DNA of 64,000 bases, from NCBI GenBank assembly GCA_024663395.1, contig JANFAH010000051.1:124001-188000 (forward strand). Reading direction: 5' to 3'. Of the stretch, positions 52,752 through 63,423 are shown in pieces. Source of the stretch: Pisolithus tinctorius (lineage: Eukaryota; Basidiomycota; Agaricomycetes; Boletales; Pisolithaceae). The first letter of the stretch is position 1, and each line of letters begins with the position of its first letter. A model generated the notes under the pieces. It saw only the letters and a list, made by a program, of their open reading frames with translations, ran no database searches and was not told where the DNA came from. The position numbers and the translations under genes are program-made.

Positions 52752-53406
52752 TGTAGGAAAAGTCCAAGTAGCTGTATAATACGAGCTAGATGGCTTAGAT
52801 GACAACAATAAAAAATGAAGGGAACGAATTGCTCGTCCCAAGGGATTCTGGACTGTCGAAACTAGAAGGTGAGAGCCGGCGCTTTGTAGCGGTAGCAGTT
52901 CGTGACGTGCACAGCGTGGTCCGTGGAATAGTACCAGAGATGCGAGCAGTGCGAGCAGTATACATAGTTCGTGCGCAGCGGAATGCGAGACGTGCGGTGT
53001 AGACAAAGTGTAAAGGAAACTCGTGGTGACCTTCCGAGTGCCAAAAGGTATCATTCTGTACCTAAGTACAAGGCTTTATAGTCCGGGCAAACCTGGAACC
53101 TAAGTAAGACAGGGTACAGTAAGGGAAAGCCGCACGACAGCGCGTGCAAACAAGACTGGCCGAACAGAGGCCAAGGGTATAACTACAGGCACTAAAGAAA
53201 TAGAGACCATGATAAGAAAAAGAGTCCGAGGAAAAACAACGACTGGAGCACAGCGGCCGCAGGTATAGCTCCACGCGAGAGGGAGCGAGGGCGTGGGAAG
53301 GTAGTGTGTGAACAATGGTGAACGTGAGATGGGAGTGGACATAACAGTAGTCACGGAATGGTTAATGATAGGGGCTTACACGTCCAGGGAATGCGGATTC
53401 CTCACA
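52752..53406 (-). repeat. 3' LTR of A1
   Basis: Plus-strand TGTAGGAAAAGTCC ... GATTCCTCACA, 655 bp, about 95% like its partner by eye, most differences being G/A or C/T. TATA box on the minus strand (CTATAAAGCC near 53083). Confidence 0.92.
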
Positions 53407-53445
53407 CCTGCGGGGGACTTAGATGCTGACTGTCCCTGGTCAGCC
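53407..53445 (+). repeat. 38-bp direct repeat, copy 1
   Basis: CCTGCGGGGGACTT..A.GCTGACTGTCCC..GTCAGC directly next to the LTR. Copy 2 is at 55535-55572. A2 has a single copy at this place (18563-18601, reverse complement). Confidence 0.75.
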
Positions 53446-53716
53446 ACGTGGCGTGGAGGACATAAATAGCTTGCCACATGGTGATGGCAATGGTGTGGTG
53501 CCGAGGGTTTGAGAATACTGGAGAGTTCCATGTAGAAGCAAAGGAAGCATAGAGCCGAGAGATGCAAGAAGGCCATTGAATACCACGTATAGGCGTCCGG
53601 ACTGATGACATAAGCACCTCATGGCCGCTAAGTTTATAATTGTTAGTGCGCAGCTCAAACCTTCGCATCGATTTGATTCTTTCCTCCCATCATCAACCAC
53701 TTCTATCACTCTCATC

Positions 53717-54829
53717 ATGTCTGCTAGCCGTGCCCCCCGTCTCTCCCAACTCATACACGCTGCCACCCCCGACCTGGTCGAAGCGGAGAAGGCCGACCTG
53801 CGACAGCAAATTGCAGCCACATCGGCTATCCTCATGGCTGAAGCAAGGTGTTTCCCTGAGGATTGCGAAGGAATGCAAGAGGAGAAGACAATGTGGCTGC
53901 GATGCTGGGAGGAGAAGATGGTGAGATGAATGTGCGTCAGCAGTACGGTAGCGCGGAGGCTGATCGCATTCATTTCTAGGCTACGCTTATGCCATTGGTC
54001 GAGCGCGGGAAGGAGCTTGGCATCATGGTAAGGGTGGACACAGCAGAAGTGCCTATACTGGCTGAAGCGGATGACGTCTACAAGCGGTGGACGGCGGAGG
54101 AGGCCAAAGTGCATGCAAGGGCCGAGCAGGACATCCTGATGGGGGATGAGAACGTGCAGGAGACCGGAGGGCCGGGTGCAAGTGTCGCAGTGCCTGCGGC
54201 AACAGAGAAGATGTCGCATGTAGAGGTGGTGTCCCGTCCGGTGCAGAAGGTAAGTGCGCGGTTGGAAGGTTGTGGTAATGATTGACACTGGAGTCCAAAG
54301 TGATCCTGGCAGACTGTCGCAGAGAGCGAAGACGAGGATGAGCCCAAGATCGTCGTTCCTCCCGGCTCGATCCTCCACAAGGTCCCGTGCACTCGGTGCA
54401 TGGTGAAGAAGACAGCCTGCATCGGACCCGTTGGGTGGACGTGCAATGGCTGTGCGCAAATGAAGCAGGGGTGCGAGAAGTTGACGAAGGCCGCGGGAAA
54501 GAAGGCGCAGGCAGGTGCTTCGGTCGGTAAGTAATGACCCCACTTCGGGAGGTGTGAAGTTAACGGCGAGCAGCGCGGGCCTCGAAGACTGCGAAGGCAA
54601 GCTCGTCCAAGAGAGTTGTAGATGACGATGACGATGACAACGAAGTAGAGGTGGTCAAAAGCCACACATGTGCGAAGGGAAAAGCACCAGTGCGTAGCCG
54701 GCTCGATGCCAAGGTCGCAGCTGACCTGTCACAGTCGCTGAGGCTGTGAAGTCGCAGGCCACATACCTTCACCTGCAGGTGCGCGTCGATCAACTCACCG
54801 AAGCTCTGGAGAAGATTGGGGTGGAATAA
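53717..54829 (+). CDS. Antisense, spliced Zn2Cys6 zinc-cluster gene in A1
   Basis: Plus strand, opposite to A1 pol. Exon 1 53717-53920 (MSASRAPRLSQLIHAATPD), intron 53921-53979 (GTGAGA...TTCTAG), exon 2 53980-54249, intron 54250-54312 (GTAAGT...TTGAC...GGCAG), exon 3 54313-54526, intron 54527-54573 (GTAAGT...GCAG), exon 4 from 54574. Exon 3 has an acidic run then CTRCMVKKTAC and CNGCAQMKQGC, exact spacing CX2CX6CX7CX2CX6C, a fungal binuclear zinc cluster; exon 4 has DDDDDDNEVEVV. The frame reaches TGA 54747-54749, but one more intron would join RVDQLTEALEKIGVE and end at TAA 54827-54829. No frameshift in the exons, so the gene may be intact. Introns survive in a retroelement only if the gene is antisense to the genomic RNA, as here. 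Role unknown; DNA binding is inferred from the family. Confidence 0.7.
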
Positions 54830-55534
54830 GAACATTTATAGTTAGTTCAGATTTATTGTACCATCCCATCCACATGTCAGCGCATACTGCGCTAAATGTA
54901 TTGCTTTGCTTGCTTCTGTGCGAAGTTGCAAATGACTGGACATGCTTGAAGATGAGCTGTGGGGAAATGCAGCCGCGGTGAGATATGGTGCATGGGGTAC
55001 CGCCTGACTTGTCTTCTTCATGCAACTTTCGACTTCTCTCAGTGGTATGTCCTTGTGAAACAATCTTGATGGTAGGATGTGACAGATTCTTGAAGAGGAA
55101 GCGAAGGGACTGTTTATTGGGTAGCTGGGGCAGTCTTTGTGTATCAATTGTAAGGAGACGGAAGGAGAATTGAAAGAAAAATAAATCAAGGGGTGCATGC
55201 TGACTGCGCGATCGAAGAGGAAATGTGCAGGGTGGTTGCGAAGATCCGCAGTATAGGGCGGCCGAGGACGGCATCAGCGAGACTAGTAAGAGAGATAGGA
55301 GAGACGTTGTTTTGGCTATATACTTATTCGGTGTTTTGTTATTTTTCTGGACGGTTTTGGACTTTTTGTAAGCGGTTTTTATGTTTTTTGAGCGAGGACT
55401 AGCTATCAGTAGAATCACCGGACAAAACCCGGGGTGGAATAGAGGTCTCCGGACGAAACCTGGGGTAAAACAGATAAAAGGAAACGAACTATGTCTGATA
55501 TCGGGCAGATCAAGTGGTATGCTGGTCACCCCTG
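54830..55534. other. Segment downstream of the antisense gene
   Basis: Likely 3' region of the gene plus unassigned DNA. It contains two tandem-like copies of a 23-24-bp motif (ACCGGACAAAACCCGGGGTGG at 55417-55437 and TCCGGACGAAACCTGGGGTAA at 55448-55468). The long minus-strand ORF across it (to 55682) has no domain and is probably chance. Confidence 0.4.
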
Positions 55535-55572
55535 CGGGGGACTTTGAACGCTGACTGTCCCCAGTCAGCATG
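55535..55572 (+). repeat. 38-bp direct repeat, copy 2
   Basis: CCTGCGGGGGACTTTGAACG CTGACTGTCCCCAGTCAGC form (written in two parts) at the pol side of the inserted segment. With copy 1 it brackets 2.1 kb missing from A2. Confidence 0.75.
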
Positions 55573-57339
55573 GGAGGAGGAATGAGTGTAGTAGAAGAAG
55601 CCGCGGGGAGGCAGGCGAGGCCATGGAAAGAGGTATGGGTATCGTGGGAGAAGAGGGTACGGGGGAATAGCACGATGGACAAACTGCGGGTACTGGAAAG
55701 GACGGATAGTCAGCTGTCCACGGAGAGAGCCTCCACATTATCATCAGTGGGGTCATCCTCAGCCTCTTCAAGAAGGTGGTCTAGTTCTTCATCATCTAGC
55801 CCAGTAATGCAAGTCACAGTTGCACGGGTTTGAGACCGCGGGTGGTAGGGAAGTAAGTGGAATGCAGCGAAGCGCAGTTTGGAGATGGAGCCATCCAACT
55901 TGGCCAGCAGGTATGAGCCCCCAGTGGTCCAACAAAGGATGACCATGGGACCAGTGTACCGTGGCTTCGTCTTCTGGTTCAGTTCTTTCTCGACGCGGGA
56001 GTTGCGAATGAGCACGAGGGTGCCGGGAGCGAAGTTATGGTCTTTAATGCGATGCTGAAAGGCGGTTTCGAACTGCTGGATAGACTGAAAGCGTGCACGG
56101 AGGACATTGCCATGGACCTGGTCTAGGTCATCCTGACGCTTCTGTAACTGGCACGCTCGCCAAGCTATCAGTTCTGTGGTAGTCAGCGGTGTCACATCAT
56201 CATGGGATAGGGGTAAAAGGAAAGTAGCCTCGGCAAGGTCAAATGGGAACAGCGGTTCGACACCATGTACCATGAAATAAGGGGATAGACCCGTGGATTT
56301 CAAAATGGTGACCCGCTCGGCCCAGAAGACGGAGTGCGCAATGGTGTGCCAGCGGTGATCATCGTTCTCGCAGCTCTTCATGATAGCCTTGCGAACATCA
56401 TAGTGGCGGCACTCTACAATGCCGTTAGCCTGAGAGTTGTAAGGAGAGATACGGATGTGACAGATATGATATTGCGTGGCTAGGGCATCTAAGGCTTGGA
56501 CGAACGCGGGACCGTTGTCGGTGACAATCTCGGTGAGCAGACCCCAGCGGCATAGAATGTCCTTGAAGATGAAGGATGCGAGTGCAGTACTATTTTCCAC
56601 GCGCAACATATGCCATTTGGGATAAGAGGTGAGCGCGCAATGAGCCTGTACTATGTAGTGGTAGCCGCTGGCTTTGGGCATCAGCATCATGTCAATGTGA
56701 GCTTTATGAAACAGTCCCCCTATCATGGGTACAGTGGGGGGGATATGAAGCTTCTGCACCTGGCAGATCTGGCATTCGTGACAAGTGCGGACATACCACT
56801 TCACGTCCTCGACAAGCAGAGGCCACCAAAAGTGGAGGAGAAGGCATGTGCAGACCGTGAAGACACCTTTGTGCCTGAGGTCATCATGCACTTCTTTGAT
56901 GAGACGGTACTGCTTGGATTCTTCGACGACTAGCTGGTGCCGTCCGTGCAGTTCCCTACGCCATAAGTTACCATCTAGGAGGAAGAAGTGGCTGGCCGAA
57001 TTGAAGAAGGATGAGTACTGTGCATCAGTAAGGTCAGGAGGACGCTCGCGGGTCGCGAGGAATGCGTGGATCATTTCTATCTTTGCTTCGCATGCCCGAG
57101 CTTTCGCAGACCGCAGAATGGCAGGGTCGTCTGGGGTATCGGACGGGTTATTAGCATCAGCAGTCGCAGAGAATGCGAGATAGAAGGATGCAGGCGGCGG
57201 GAGGCTCGCCCGATGGTAAGCAGGTGGCGGTAGGGAATGCTGATCTTGACTGGAAAGTGACATAGGAGGCGGGCAGTCATTGACAACCTGCATAGAGAAG
57301 GAATAAAAACGGTCTAGCCAATCCTCATGGTCATCATCC
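55573..57339 (-). CDS. Integrase of A1
   Basis: Within one frame running 57626-55710. Zinc region HDDLRHKGVF...CHECQICQVQ (about 56880-56760), core HIDMMLMPKASGYHYIV (about 56700), VTDNGPAFVQALDALA (about 56520-56475) and NSQANGIVECRHYD (about 56430-56390), giving D, D, E; C-terminal YTGPMVILCWTTGGSYLLAKL and an acidic tail GLDDEELDHLLEEAEDDP. The frame is uninterrupted across the whole domain. No chromodomain seen. Inserts the element DNA into the genome. Confidence 0.85.
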
Positions 57340-57800
57340 TCGGGCGGGTCGAGCTCCGACCACAGACGGCGGGACAAGCCATCAGGGCCAACATGCCTAT
57401 CCGCGGGAACGTGGATGAGTTTGAACGAGAAAAGGAGGACGCCGGTGATCCAGCGATTGATCGTCGCGTTAGGCTGCAGATCTGGGTTATTTATCATACC
57501 CTTAATATACTTCGCATCTACCTCCACAGTGAAGTTAGTGAGGCCAAAGATGTATATGCATACCGCGTGCAATGCGCAGAAGAGACCGTACAACTCAAGC
57601 TTAGCCTGAGAGTAGCAGCTTTCCACTTCGTTGAGGGTGATGGATCTGAAATGACTTGGGTACCATCTGCCATCTTCGCCGAGCTGGTAGAGGATGTAGC
57701 CAACTGCGATGACCGATGTGTCAACTGCTAAAATTACTTCGCGACCGCACTCATAGTCAATCCTTCGGAGTGCGGGGGACTTTACAATTTCGTCCTTGAG
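57340..57800 (-). CDS. RNase H of A1
   Basis: Follows the TGA at 57803-57801 in the same frame: LKDEIVKSPALRRIDYECG, VILAVDTSVIAVGYILYQL with the first catalytic Asp, ESCYSQAKLELYGL with the Glu, NFTVEVDAKYIKGMINNPD and VGPDGLSRR near the end. Degrades RNA in RNA-DNA hybrids during reverse transcription. Intact apart from the upstream stop. Confidence 0.8.
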
Positions 57801-59314
57801 TCATTGCATGGCAGCGCGTTGCGTTTCATCCCATGTGAATGGTACGTCTTTCCATGTGAGCGTGACTAGCGGCTGCGCAATCTTGGCGAAATCTTTGATG
57901 AAGATGCATAGCACTCCGCAGACACCAAGGAAACCGCAGACCTGTGTCAGGTTGCGGCACTCGGGCCAGTCGCGGATCTCCTGCACTTTGCTTTCTTCAG
58001 GAATGCGACCTTCAAAGGTGCACTTGTGGCCAACAATCACGGAGCGGCTAGCATGAACTTCTTTGCTGAGACGGTGGCTCCGACATTCTGCAAATGCTGA
58101 AGGATACGGTTAACAACTATACAGTGATTCCAGATAAATTTCCAAATCCCAGGATTCTCCAGGATAGTCTCATAGGAGCCGTCTGCGCACTGATAGCAGG
58201 TGGTCTCGGATTTCACGGGGACGTCATCTATGAAAGGCAGGGTATGGTGTGGGATCTCATCCTGGAGCACAAATGCAGTATCTCCCTGGTATACCTGTAC
58301 CGCATTCGCATGACCCTGCGGCAGAGTAGTAAGCCAATGTGGTCCGAGGGGGGTACCAAAGGTGGTGAGGTCGTGGGAATCCACGTGAAGTGCGTGCTGG
58401 TCATACCCGGAGTAGAGGTCCATCATCGCATACACTGCATATCCAGCAAAGGATTCTGCGAGATGTTCTACGAAGGGCAGAATGGACGCATCGCGGATGG
58501 TCACTGCATTCAGGGGCTGTAAGTCATGCACAAGGCGAAGAGACTTTCCATCTTTCTTTACTACGCAGAACCAGCGGGAGTGGTAAGCCGCTGTAGAAGG
58601 TTCATACATGCCAGACTTGATGCGATCTTTAATCGTGTCTATGACTTGGGCATGGATCGCGTTCGGGATAGGGATATTGCGTTGGACCCAAGGCGTGTGC
58701 AGAATCGTAGGAATCTTTACTGGCAGAAAATAGCGTTCGTCTAGGTGTCCACGCTCTGTAATGTCCCAAGCGAATGCGAGCTCATGGACCGAAACGAGCC
58801 AAGTTACGAGTTTAAGCTCTTCTGGCCAAAGCCAATCCGCAGGATCGAGGTCGAGTTCCGCAGCCTGTTCGGCAGTGAAGCGGGTGCCTGGAGCGAAGTC
58901 TGGTGGATGGGTTGGAAGTGGTTGGAGACCAGTAAGTGGGTCGTCAGGCAGGCTGCGCACGATGCAGTATTCTTCTGCCATTGGGGCAGGTACTGTCCAA
59001 ACCTTCTTGGCAACCGGCTTGTAAACGAGGGTGTGAACCGTGGGATCTAGTTGATAAATGCTGCCAAATGCGGCTATAGCAGAGGGGTTTAGTATTGTCT
59101 GAGTGGAAGAGAGGAAAGCGAAAACAGGTGAGGGTATCCTGGTGGGTATGTTCCACGGTACGGGTGCCACAGGCGAAGGGAAGTTCGTCGAAGTAAAGGC
59201 TAACGATGAGACTGTAGGACTGAGGAATGGATAACAGTGGCTAAACAGGAAACAGGACGTTTTAGTAGGCTCTCCCCAACCATTTGGTGGATCATTGATA
59301 TTCAAAAACCCCAT
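57801..59314 (-). pseudogene. Reverse transcriptase of A1
   Basis: Main frame 59314-58037 plus 58040-57801 (a 1-nt shift). N-terminal linker (DPTVHTLVYKPVAKKVW, ELDLDPADWLWPEELKL), then VKKDGKSLRLVHDLQPLN (about 58560-58505), AMMDLYSGYDQHALH, and catalytic FIDDVPVKS (about 58230-58205). F-I-D-D is shared with A2 and so is a family trait. Ends at the TGA 57803-57801 also present in A2 (13823-13825). A T5 run near 59308 (T6 in A2) puts PR and RT in different frames here. Confidence 0.82.
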
Positions 59315-60612
59315 TCAACTATACTTTGGTGGCTATGGCAGTGCTTGCCGCACTTGCAGCACGGACAGCCCTCGCACCACGGGCGTGTGGGCAAAGTGTA
59401 CTCACGGCCATCGTTTGGGTCTCGGAGAGTGATCCGCTGTCCGCCATCGGGATAATCGTTTGTTACCACACTCATAAGGCAAATGAACAGACGTCTGAGG
59501 AGCATGTCAAAGTTGGCATGTTCAATTACTTGAACCTGTAGCATGACTGGCCCAGCGCCGAAGTCGAGTTTCAGGTTCTCTAGTACGCCTACAGTAGTGT
59601 CTTTAGACATGTTAGCAGACATCATAGTCATGAGATGATCGCAGTGCAATGGGAGTCCGATCTTTTCCCAAACGCGCCTGGGCATGGCGACGATTTCTGA
59701 ACCGGAATCTAGTACGCAGTTGATTGTGACATCAGTCCCGGGGACCTTAGCTTTGATGTAGCAGAGCGGCAGAGTGTGGTGAGCTACGATGGAGCCGTCG
59801 TCACCGCAGATAATGCGGTCTCCGTATTCGCGCATGGTTCTTTGAGGATCACAGCTGGTCAGTTCATTCACTTGTACTCCTTCTTCATCGTCGCTATGAA
59901 CTACCTCAATCTCGTTTGTGGTGACGCATTTTGCCATGGTGATGTCTCTGAACTGTTTGCGAAACTCTGGGGCTACTGCAAATAATTCTTTGACTGGCAT
60001 GGCAACACTGGTTTCGAGTATGCGCTCCACGATATGCTTGGGCATGGCTTCATCTTCGAGAGGGAACAAGTAACGGTACTGGTTTTGATTGCGAGCTGCT
60101 GGGTACGGTGTCTGTGATGGAACAATTGCCGTGGGAATGGGGTCCTTGCGCGTGGGCGTTGGAGCCAGATTAGTCAGAGGAACATATGGTTTCGTAGCTG
60201 CAGATGTTGGTGCAGGTGTGGAGGGCTCAGATGCCTGGCGAGCAGCACGCGAACTTTGAACACCAGGGGAGATGATTTCCTCTTCAACAGTGGCTGCATG
60301 CAGGTCGACTCGTGGAGGGTTGGCAGGACATGCCACGGGTCGAGCTGTGATTTCAACTCTGTCGAAGCGGGCTTTCTTTCCGCGGGGAATGACTGCTCCC
60401 TTGTTACCTTTATCCACTTGGTAGGTAGCCCAAGCTTGAGCGACATATGCTTGGAAGTCAGGGTCAGCTAAGTCTGCGACAGGTTCATCGGCATCTTGGA
60501 CAGTGTGTAAGAAGGCAGAAGGCTGGATTTCCAACTGCACATCAATTTCGGGATGAGCAACGCAGAAGAGGTTAGCGGTGCCTTGCGCGGAGCAGCAGGA
60601 GTCGCAGCACAC
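59302..60612 (-). CDS. Protease region of A1
   Basis: Overlaps the end of the gag frame by about 145 nt and lies in the -1 frame to it, as expected for programmed -1 frameshifting. A long variable N-terminal part (RFDRVEITARPVACPANPP), a conserved block MAKCVTTNEIEVVHSDDEEG, then the aspartic protease with CVLDSGSEIVAMPRRVW (about 59720-59680) and ENLKLDFGAGPVMLQVQVIE. Ends with a Cys/His cluster CEGCPCCKCGKHCHSHQ, an unusual addition to a gypsy protease; it could bind metal. Confidence 0.75.
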   Translation of the reverse strand: MCCDSCCSAQGTANLFCVAHPEIDVQLEIQPSAFLHTVQDADEPVADLADPDFQAYVAQAWATYQVDKGNKGAVIPRGKKARFDRVEITARPVACPANPPRVDLHAATVEEEIISPGVQSSRAARQASEPSTPAPTSAATKPYVPLTNLAPTPTRKDPIPTAIVPSQTPYPAARNQNQYRYLFPLEDEAMPKHIVERILETSVAMPVKELFAVAPEFRKQFRDITMAKCVTTNEIEVVHSDDEEGVQVNELTSCDPQRTMREYGDRIICGDDGSIVAHHTLPLCYIKAKVPGTDVTINCVLDSGSEIVAMPRRVWEKIGLPLHCDHLMTMMSANMSKDTTVGVLENLKLDFGAGPVMLQVQVIEHANFDMLLRRLFICLMSVVTNDYPDGGQRITLRDPNDGREYTLPTRPWCEGCPCCKCGKHCHSHQSIVEWGF

Positions 60613-62131
60613 GCGCTGGCCTGGTCCCTGTCAGCCATGATGCAGTCAACAGCCTCTCTCAGTGAGTTACATTCAGGGAAACGTGGGATTTGGCTTCCAT
60701 CCGCCAGATAGAGACGGTCGTCTGTACCTCTCGTGATCTTACCAGTGCAGATATAAACTTCAACAAGCACGCACATCCTTGTCCAGTGGTTGGGGTCTGC
60801 ACAGAAACCGCAACCGGGTCTGCGTTGCTGCGGCAGAGGCTGCGTCTGGAAGTTGTATTCCTGTTTAACAACAGTACTGGCAGGTGGCACCTGTGGCATG
60901 TAAGCCGATGAGGGAGGTGCAGCTGGCGAGGCCACAGTACCCATCATCGGTACTGCACTATGAAGAGCGGATCCTGTCAGAAGGAACTTGGCAGCTTTGA
61001 CAACTTCTGTGAGCAGATACAGATTGTCAGGGTGGAGGTTGGTGCGGACTATGGAGAGTCGATGACGAATATGGTCTGCGATGGCCCTCAGGAAGCCATT
61101 CAGGAACATGGAATCCCGTTCTGTCTCTGCAAGCTTTTTAGTTTTAATGAGCAGGGCAGAAATCTTAGTGAATTTTTGCTGGTATTCTCCGAGGTCATCC
61201 TGGGTCCACATAGGCTTGGACTGATATTCTTCGACGAGGTACTGCAAGTCTGCACAGCAGTAGCAGTCGTCACCCTCACAGCCAGGGTACAAACCCTTAA
61301 CAGCTACTACGAAGGCATCCCAGTCATCGGCTGCAGGAGCGGCTTCTGGAAGTGTTTGCCAGACCTCGGCTTCTTCGAGGTCAGCGTAGCGGATTGTGGC
61401 TTTGATCTTGCCATGGTCATCAAGAGCAGCGAGAGTACCAAGGAAGTCGATGTCTTCGAGGTAGCACGGAAGCTGTGTGGGAGAATCTCTGCTAAATTTA
61501 GGTGAGTTTTGTGTTCCGCGGAGCAGCATCTGAAACTGAGGATTAGCCATTGGTGGGTTAACCTGTGGTGGTGGTGCCAGATTGGTAATGGGTGGAACGG
61601 GTATTGGTTGTGGGTGCAAAGCGGTTGGTATAGTGCACGAGCGAGCGGGCAGAAGTGTTGGCGGGTTACTGATTGGCTGATGGGTGGTCTGCAACCAAGT
61701 GAGTGGTTGTGGCAGTGTGGCGGATGGAGCTGGGAGTCTGGGTATAGATTCGGAGGCATCAAAGAGACGGGAAAAAGAGGGCGTCAGTGATGATGAATCA
61801 GATGATGTGACGGGTGTTAAAGGTGATGGCAGGGTTTCGGGCCTTCAGGGAGTCGAGTGGATAAAGCCACCAGGAAAATCAGGGGCAGTGAGATCTAGGT
61901 GATCCGACACAATGGATATCTGATCTGCCAAGATATCAGGAGGAGTGATCGCGGGTAGTACCCACAGAATGTCAGCGGGTAATTGCGCATGATCCGGTGT
62001 TACGGGTGAAACAGGGCGGAAAATGTCGGAGTCTTCTGACAGGTTGAGATTGCGAAAGTGCAGGCGTAAATTTTCTAGTTCAGTGCGTTCGGCGGTGCGC
62101 CTGAGCGACCTTCTGGAAGCAACAGCAGAAT
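60468..62131 (-). pseudogene. gag: Gag of A1, N-terminus unresolved
   Basis: Capsid-like region in the frame below 61694: GKIKATIRYADLEEAEVW, DDWDAFVVAVKGLYPGCEG, YQQKFTKISALLIKTKKLAE, and a zinc knuckle CGFCADPNHWTRMC (CX2CX4HX4C, about 60811-60770). The codon at 61694 is not ATG, and the frame stays open upstream to the LTR (ERTELENLRLHFRNLNLSED), broken only by TGA 61847-61845. The true start is therefore further upstream and not identified. Confidence 0.7.
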
Positions 62132-62149
62132 CCCTTGCGGTGGGCTCCA
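62132..62149 (-). other. Candidate tRNA primer binding site of A1
   Basis: Minus-strand TGGAGCCCACCGCAAGGG starts 2 nt from the LTR. It begins TGG as expected for pairing with a tRNA 3'-CCA, unlike B and C. The tRNA was not identified. Confidence 0.35.
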
Positions 62150-62151
62150 GT

Positions 62152-62806
62152 TGTAGGAAAAGTCCAAGTAGCTGTATAATACAAGCTAGATGGCTTAGAT
62201 GACAACAATAAAAAATGAAGGGAACGAATTGCTCGTCCCAAGGGATTCTGGACTGTCGAAACTAGAAGGTGAGAGCCGGCACTTTGTAGCAGTAGCGGTT
62301 CATGACATGCGCGGCGTGGTCTGCAGAATAGTACCGGAGATGCGAGTGGTGTGAGCGGTATATGTAGTTCGTGCGCGGCAGAATGGGAGACGTGCGGTGT
62401 AGACGAAGTGTAAAGGAAACTCGTGGTGACCTTCCGAGTGCCAAAAGGTATCATTCTGTACCTAAGTACAAGGCTTTATAGTCTGGGCAAACCCAGAACC
62501 TAAGTAAGACAGGGTACAGTAAGGGAAAGCCGTGCGACAGCATGTGCAAACAAGACTGGCCGAACAGAGGCCGAGGGTATAACTACAGGCACTAAAGAAA
62601 TAGAGACCGTGATAAGAAAAAGAGTCTGAGGAAAAACAACGACCGGAGCACAGCAGCCGCGGGTATAGCTCCGCGTGAGAGGGAGCGAGGGCGTGGGAAG
62701 GTAGCGTGTGAACAATGGTGAACGTGAGATGGGAGCAGATGTAACAGTAGTCACGGAACGGTTAATGATAGGGGCTTACGTGTCCAGGGAATGCGGATTC
62801 CTCACA
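62152..62806 (-). repeat. 5' LTR of A1
   Basis: 655 bp, same ends as 52752-53406. The host F sequence resumes at 62807 with CCGTCATGCTGC. Confidence 0.92.
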
Positions 62807-63392
62807 CCGTCATGCTGCATGCCCTGGGCATGAACACACTACTGCACTAAAGCACGTTTTTCACTATCTGCGACACACCCCCGATGTCCGTCTTACCTAT
62901 AAGCGAGACTCAAATGCACACACGATCAGGTATGTAGATGCAGATTGGGCAGTGGATATCAATGACCACCACTCTGTTACTGGCTATACTTTCATCCTTT
63001 CTGGTGGAGCTGTTAGCTGGTCATCAAAAAAGCAATCGTCTGTTGCTCTCTCAAGTACAGAAGCCAAGTACATGGCCGCATGCGCTGCCACGAAGGAAGC
63101 TATCTGGATTTGTACCCTAGTCCTCGAACTCGAGACTGTGTCGTCACATGAACCCACTCCCCTCCTCATTGACAATCAATCTGCTATCTCACTGGCTCAA
63201 AATGCAATGTTCCACAACCACACAAAACATATTGCAATCCATCATCACTTCATACAAGAGAAGGTGGATTCTGGAGAAGTAGTCATCAACTATGTGTCTA
63301 CCAATGACCAGGTGGCTGATGTGCTGACTAAGGGTGTGTCTAGGGAGAAGCATGTTCGTTTCTCTGAAGCTATGGGTATTATTTTCTTTTAA
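62807..63392 (+). CDS. RNase H of F
   Basis: Resumes after A1 with the RT-RNase H junction (HAACPGHEHTTALKHVFHYL after small indels), then YVDADWAVDINDHHSVTGY (first Asp), SSKKQSSVALSSTEAKYMA (Glu), LIDNQSAISLAQN (Asp) and TKHIAIHHHFIQEK, ending at TAA 63390-63392. The domain itself is uninterrupted from about 62952. Confidence 0.85.
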
Positions 63393-63413
63393 TTCCTTCT
63401 TGACTATACTCGT

Positions 63414-63423
63414 TGAAGGGGGG
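63414..63423 (+). other. Polypurine tract of F
   Basis: TGAAGGGGGG abuts the 3' LTR start (63424). Primer for plus-strand DNA synthesis. Confidence 0.8.

Larger units (their letters stand above)
52752..62806 (-). mobile_element. Full-length Ty3/gypsy element A1 with antisense gene
   Basis: Two 655-bp LTRs (52752-53406, 62152-62806). Likely target duplication CCAT/CCGT (52748-52751, 62807-62810), one C-to-T-type difference. Minus-strand gag, PR, RT (FIDD), RNase H and IN, then a 2.1-kb segment with a plus-strand, intron-containing Zn2Cys6 gene. The segment is flanked by 38-bp direct repeats and absent from A2. Damage is light: one A-run or T-run frameshift, TGA 57803-57801, TGA 61847-61845. 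Confidence 0.92.

Noticed and set aside
53440..54600. Minus-strand ORF of 386 codons in A1
   Set aside because: It is the reverse shadow of the spliced Zn2Cys6 gene; the plus strand has introns with consensus sites and the zinc cluster, the minus strand has no domain.
54795..55682. Minus-strand ORF of 295 codons in A1
   Set aside because: Low-complexity, no recognisable domain, spans the 38-bp repeat boundary and is absent from A2; probably chance.
58094..58522. Plus-strand ORF of 142 codons opposite A1 RT
   Set aside because: Exact antisense of conserved RT blocks; the equivalent frame in A2 is broken at different positions.
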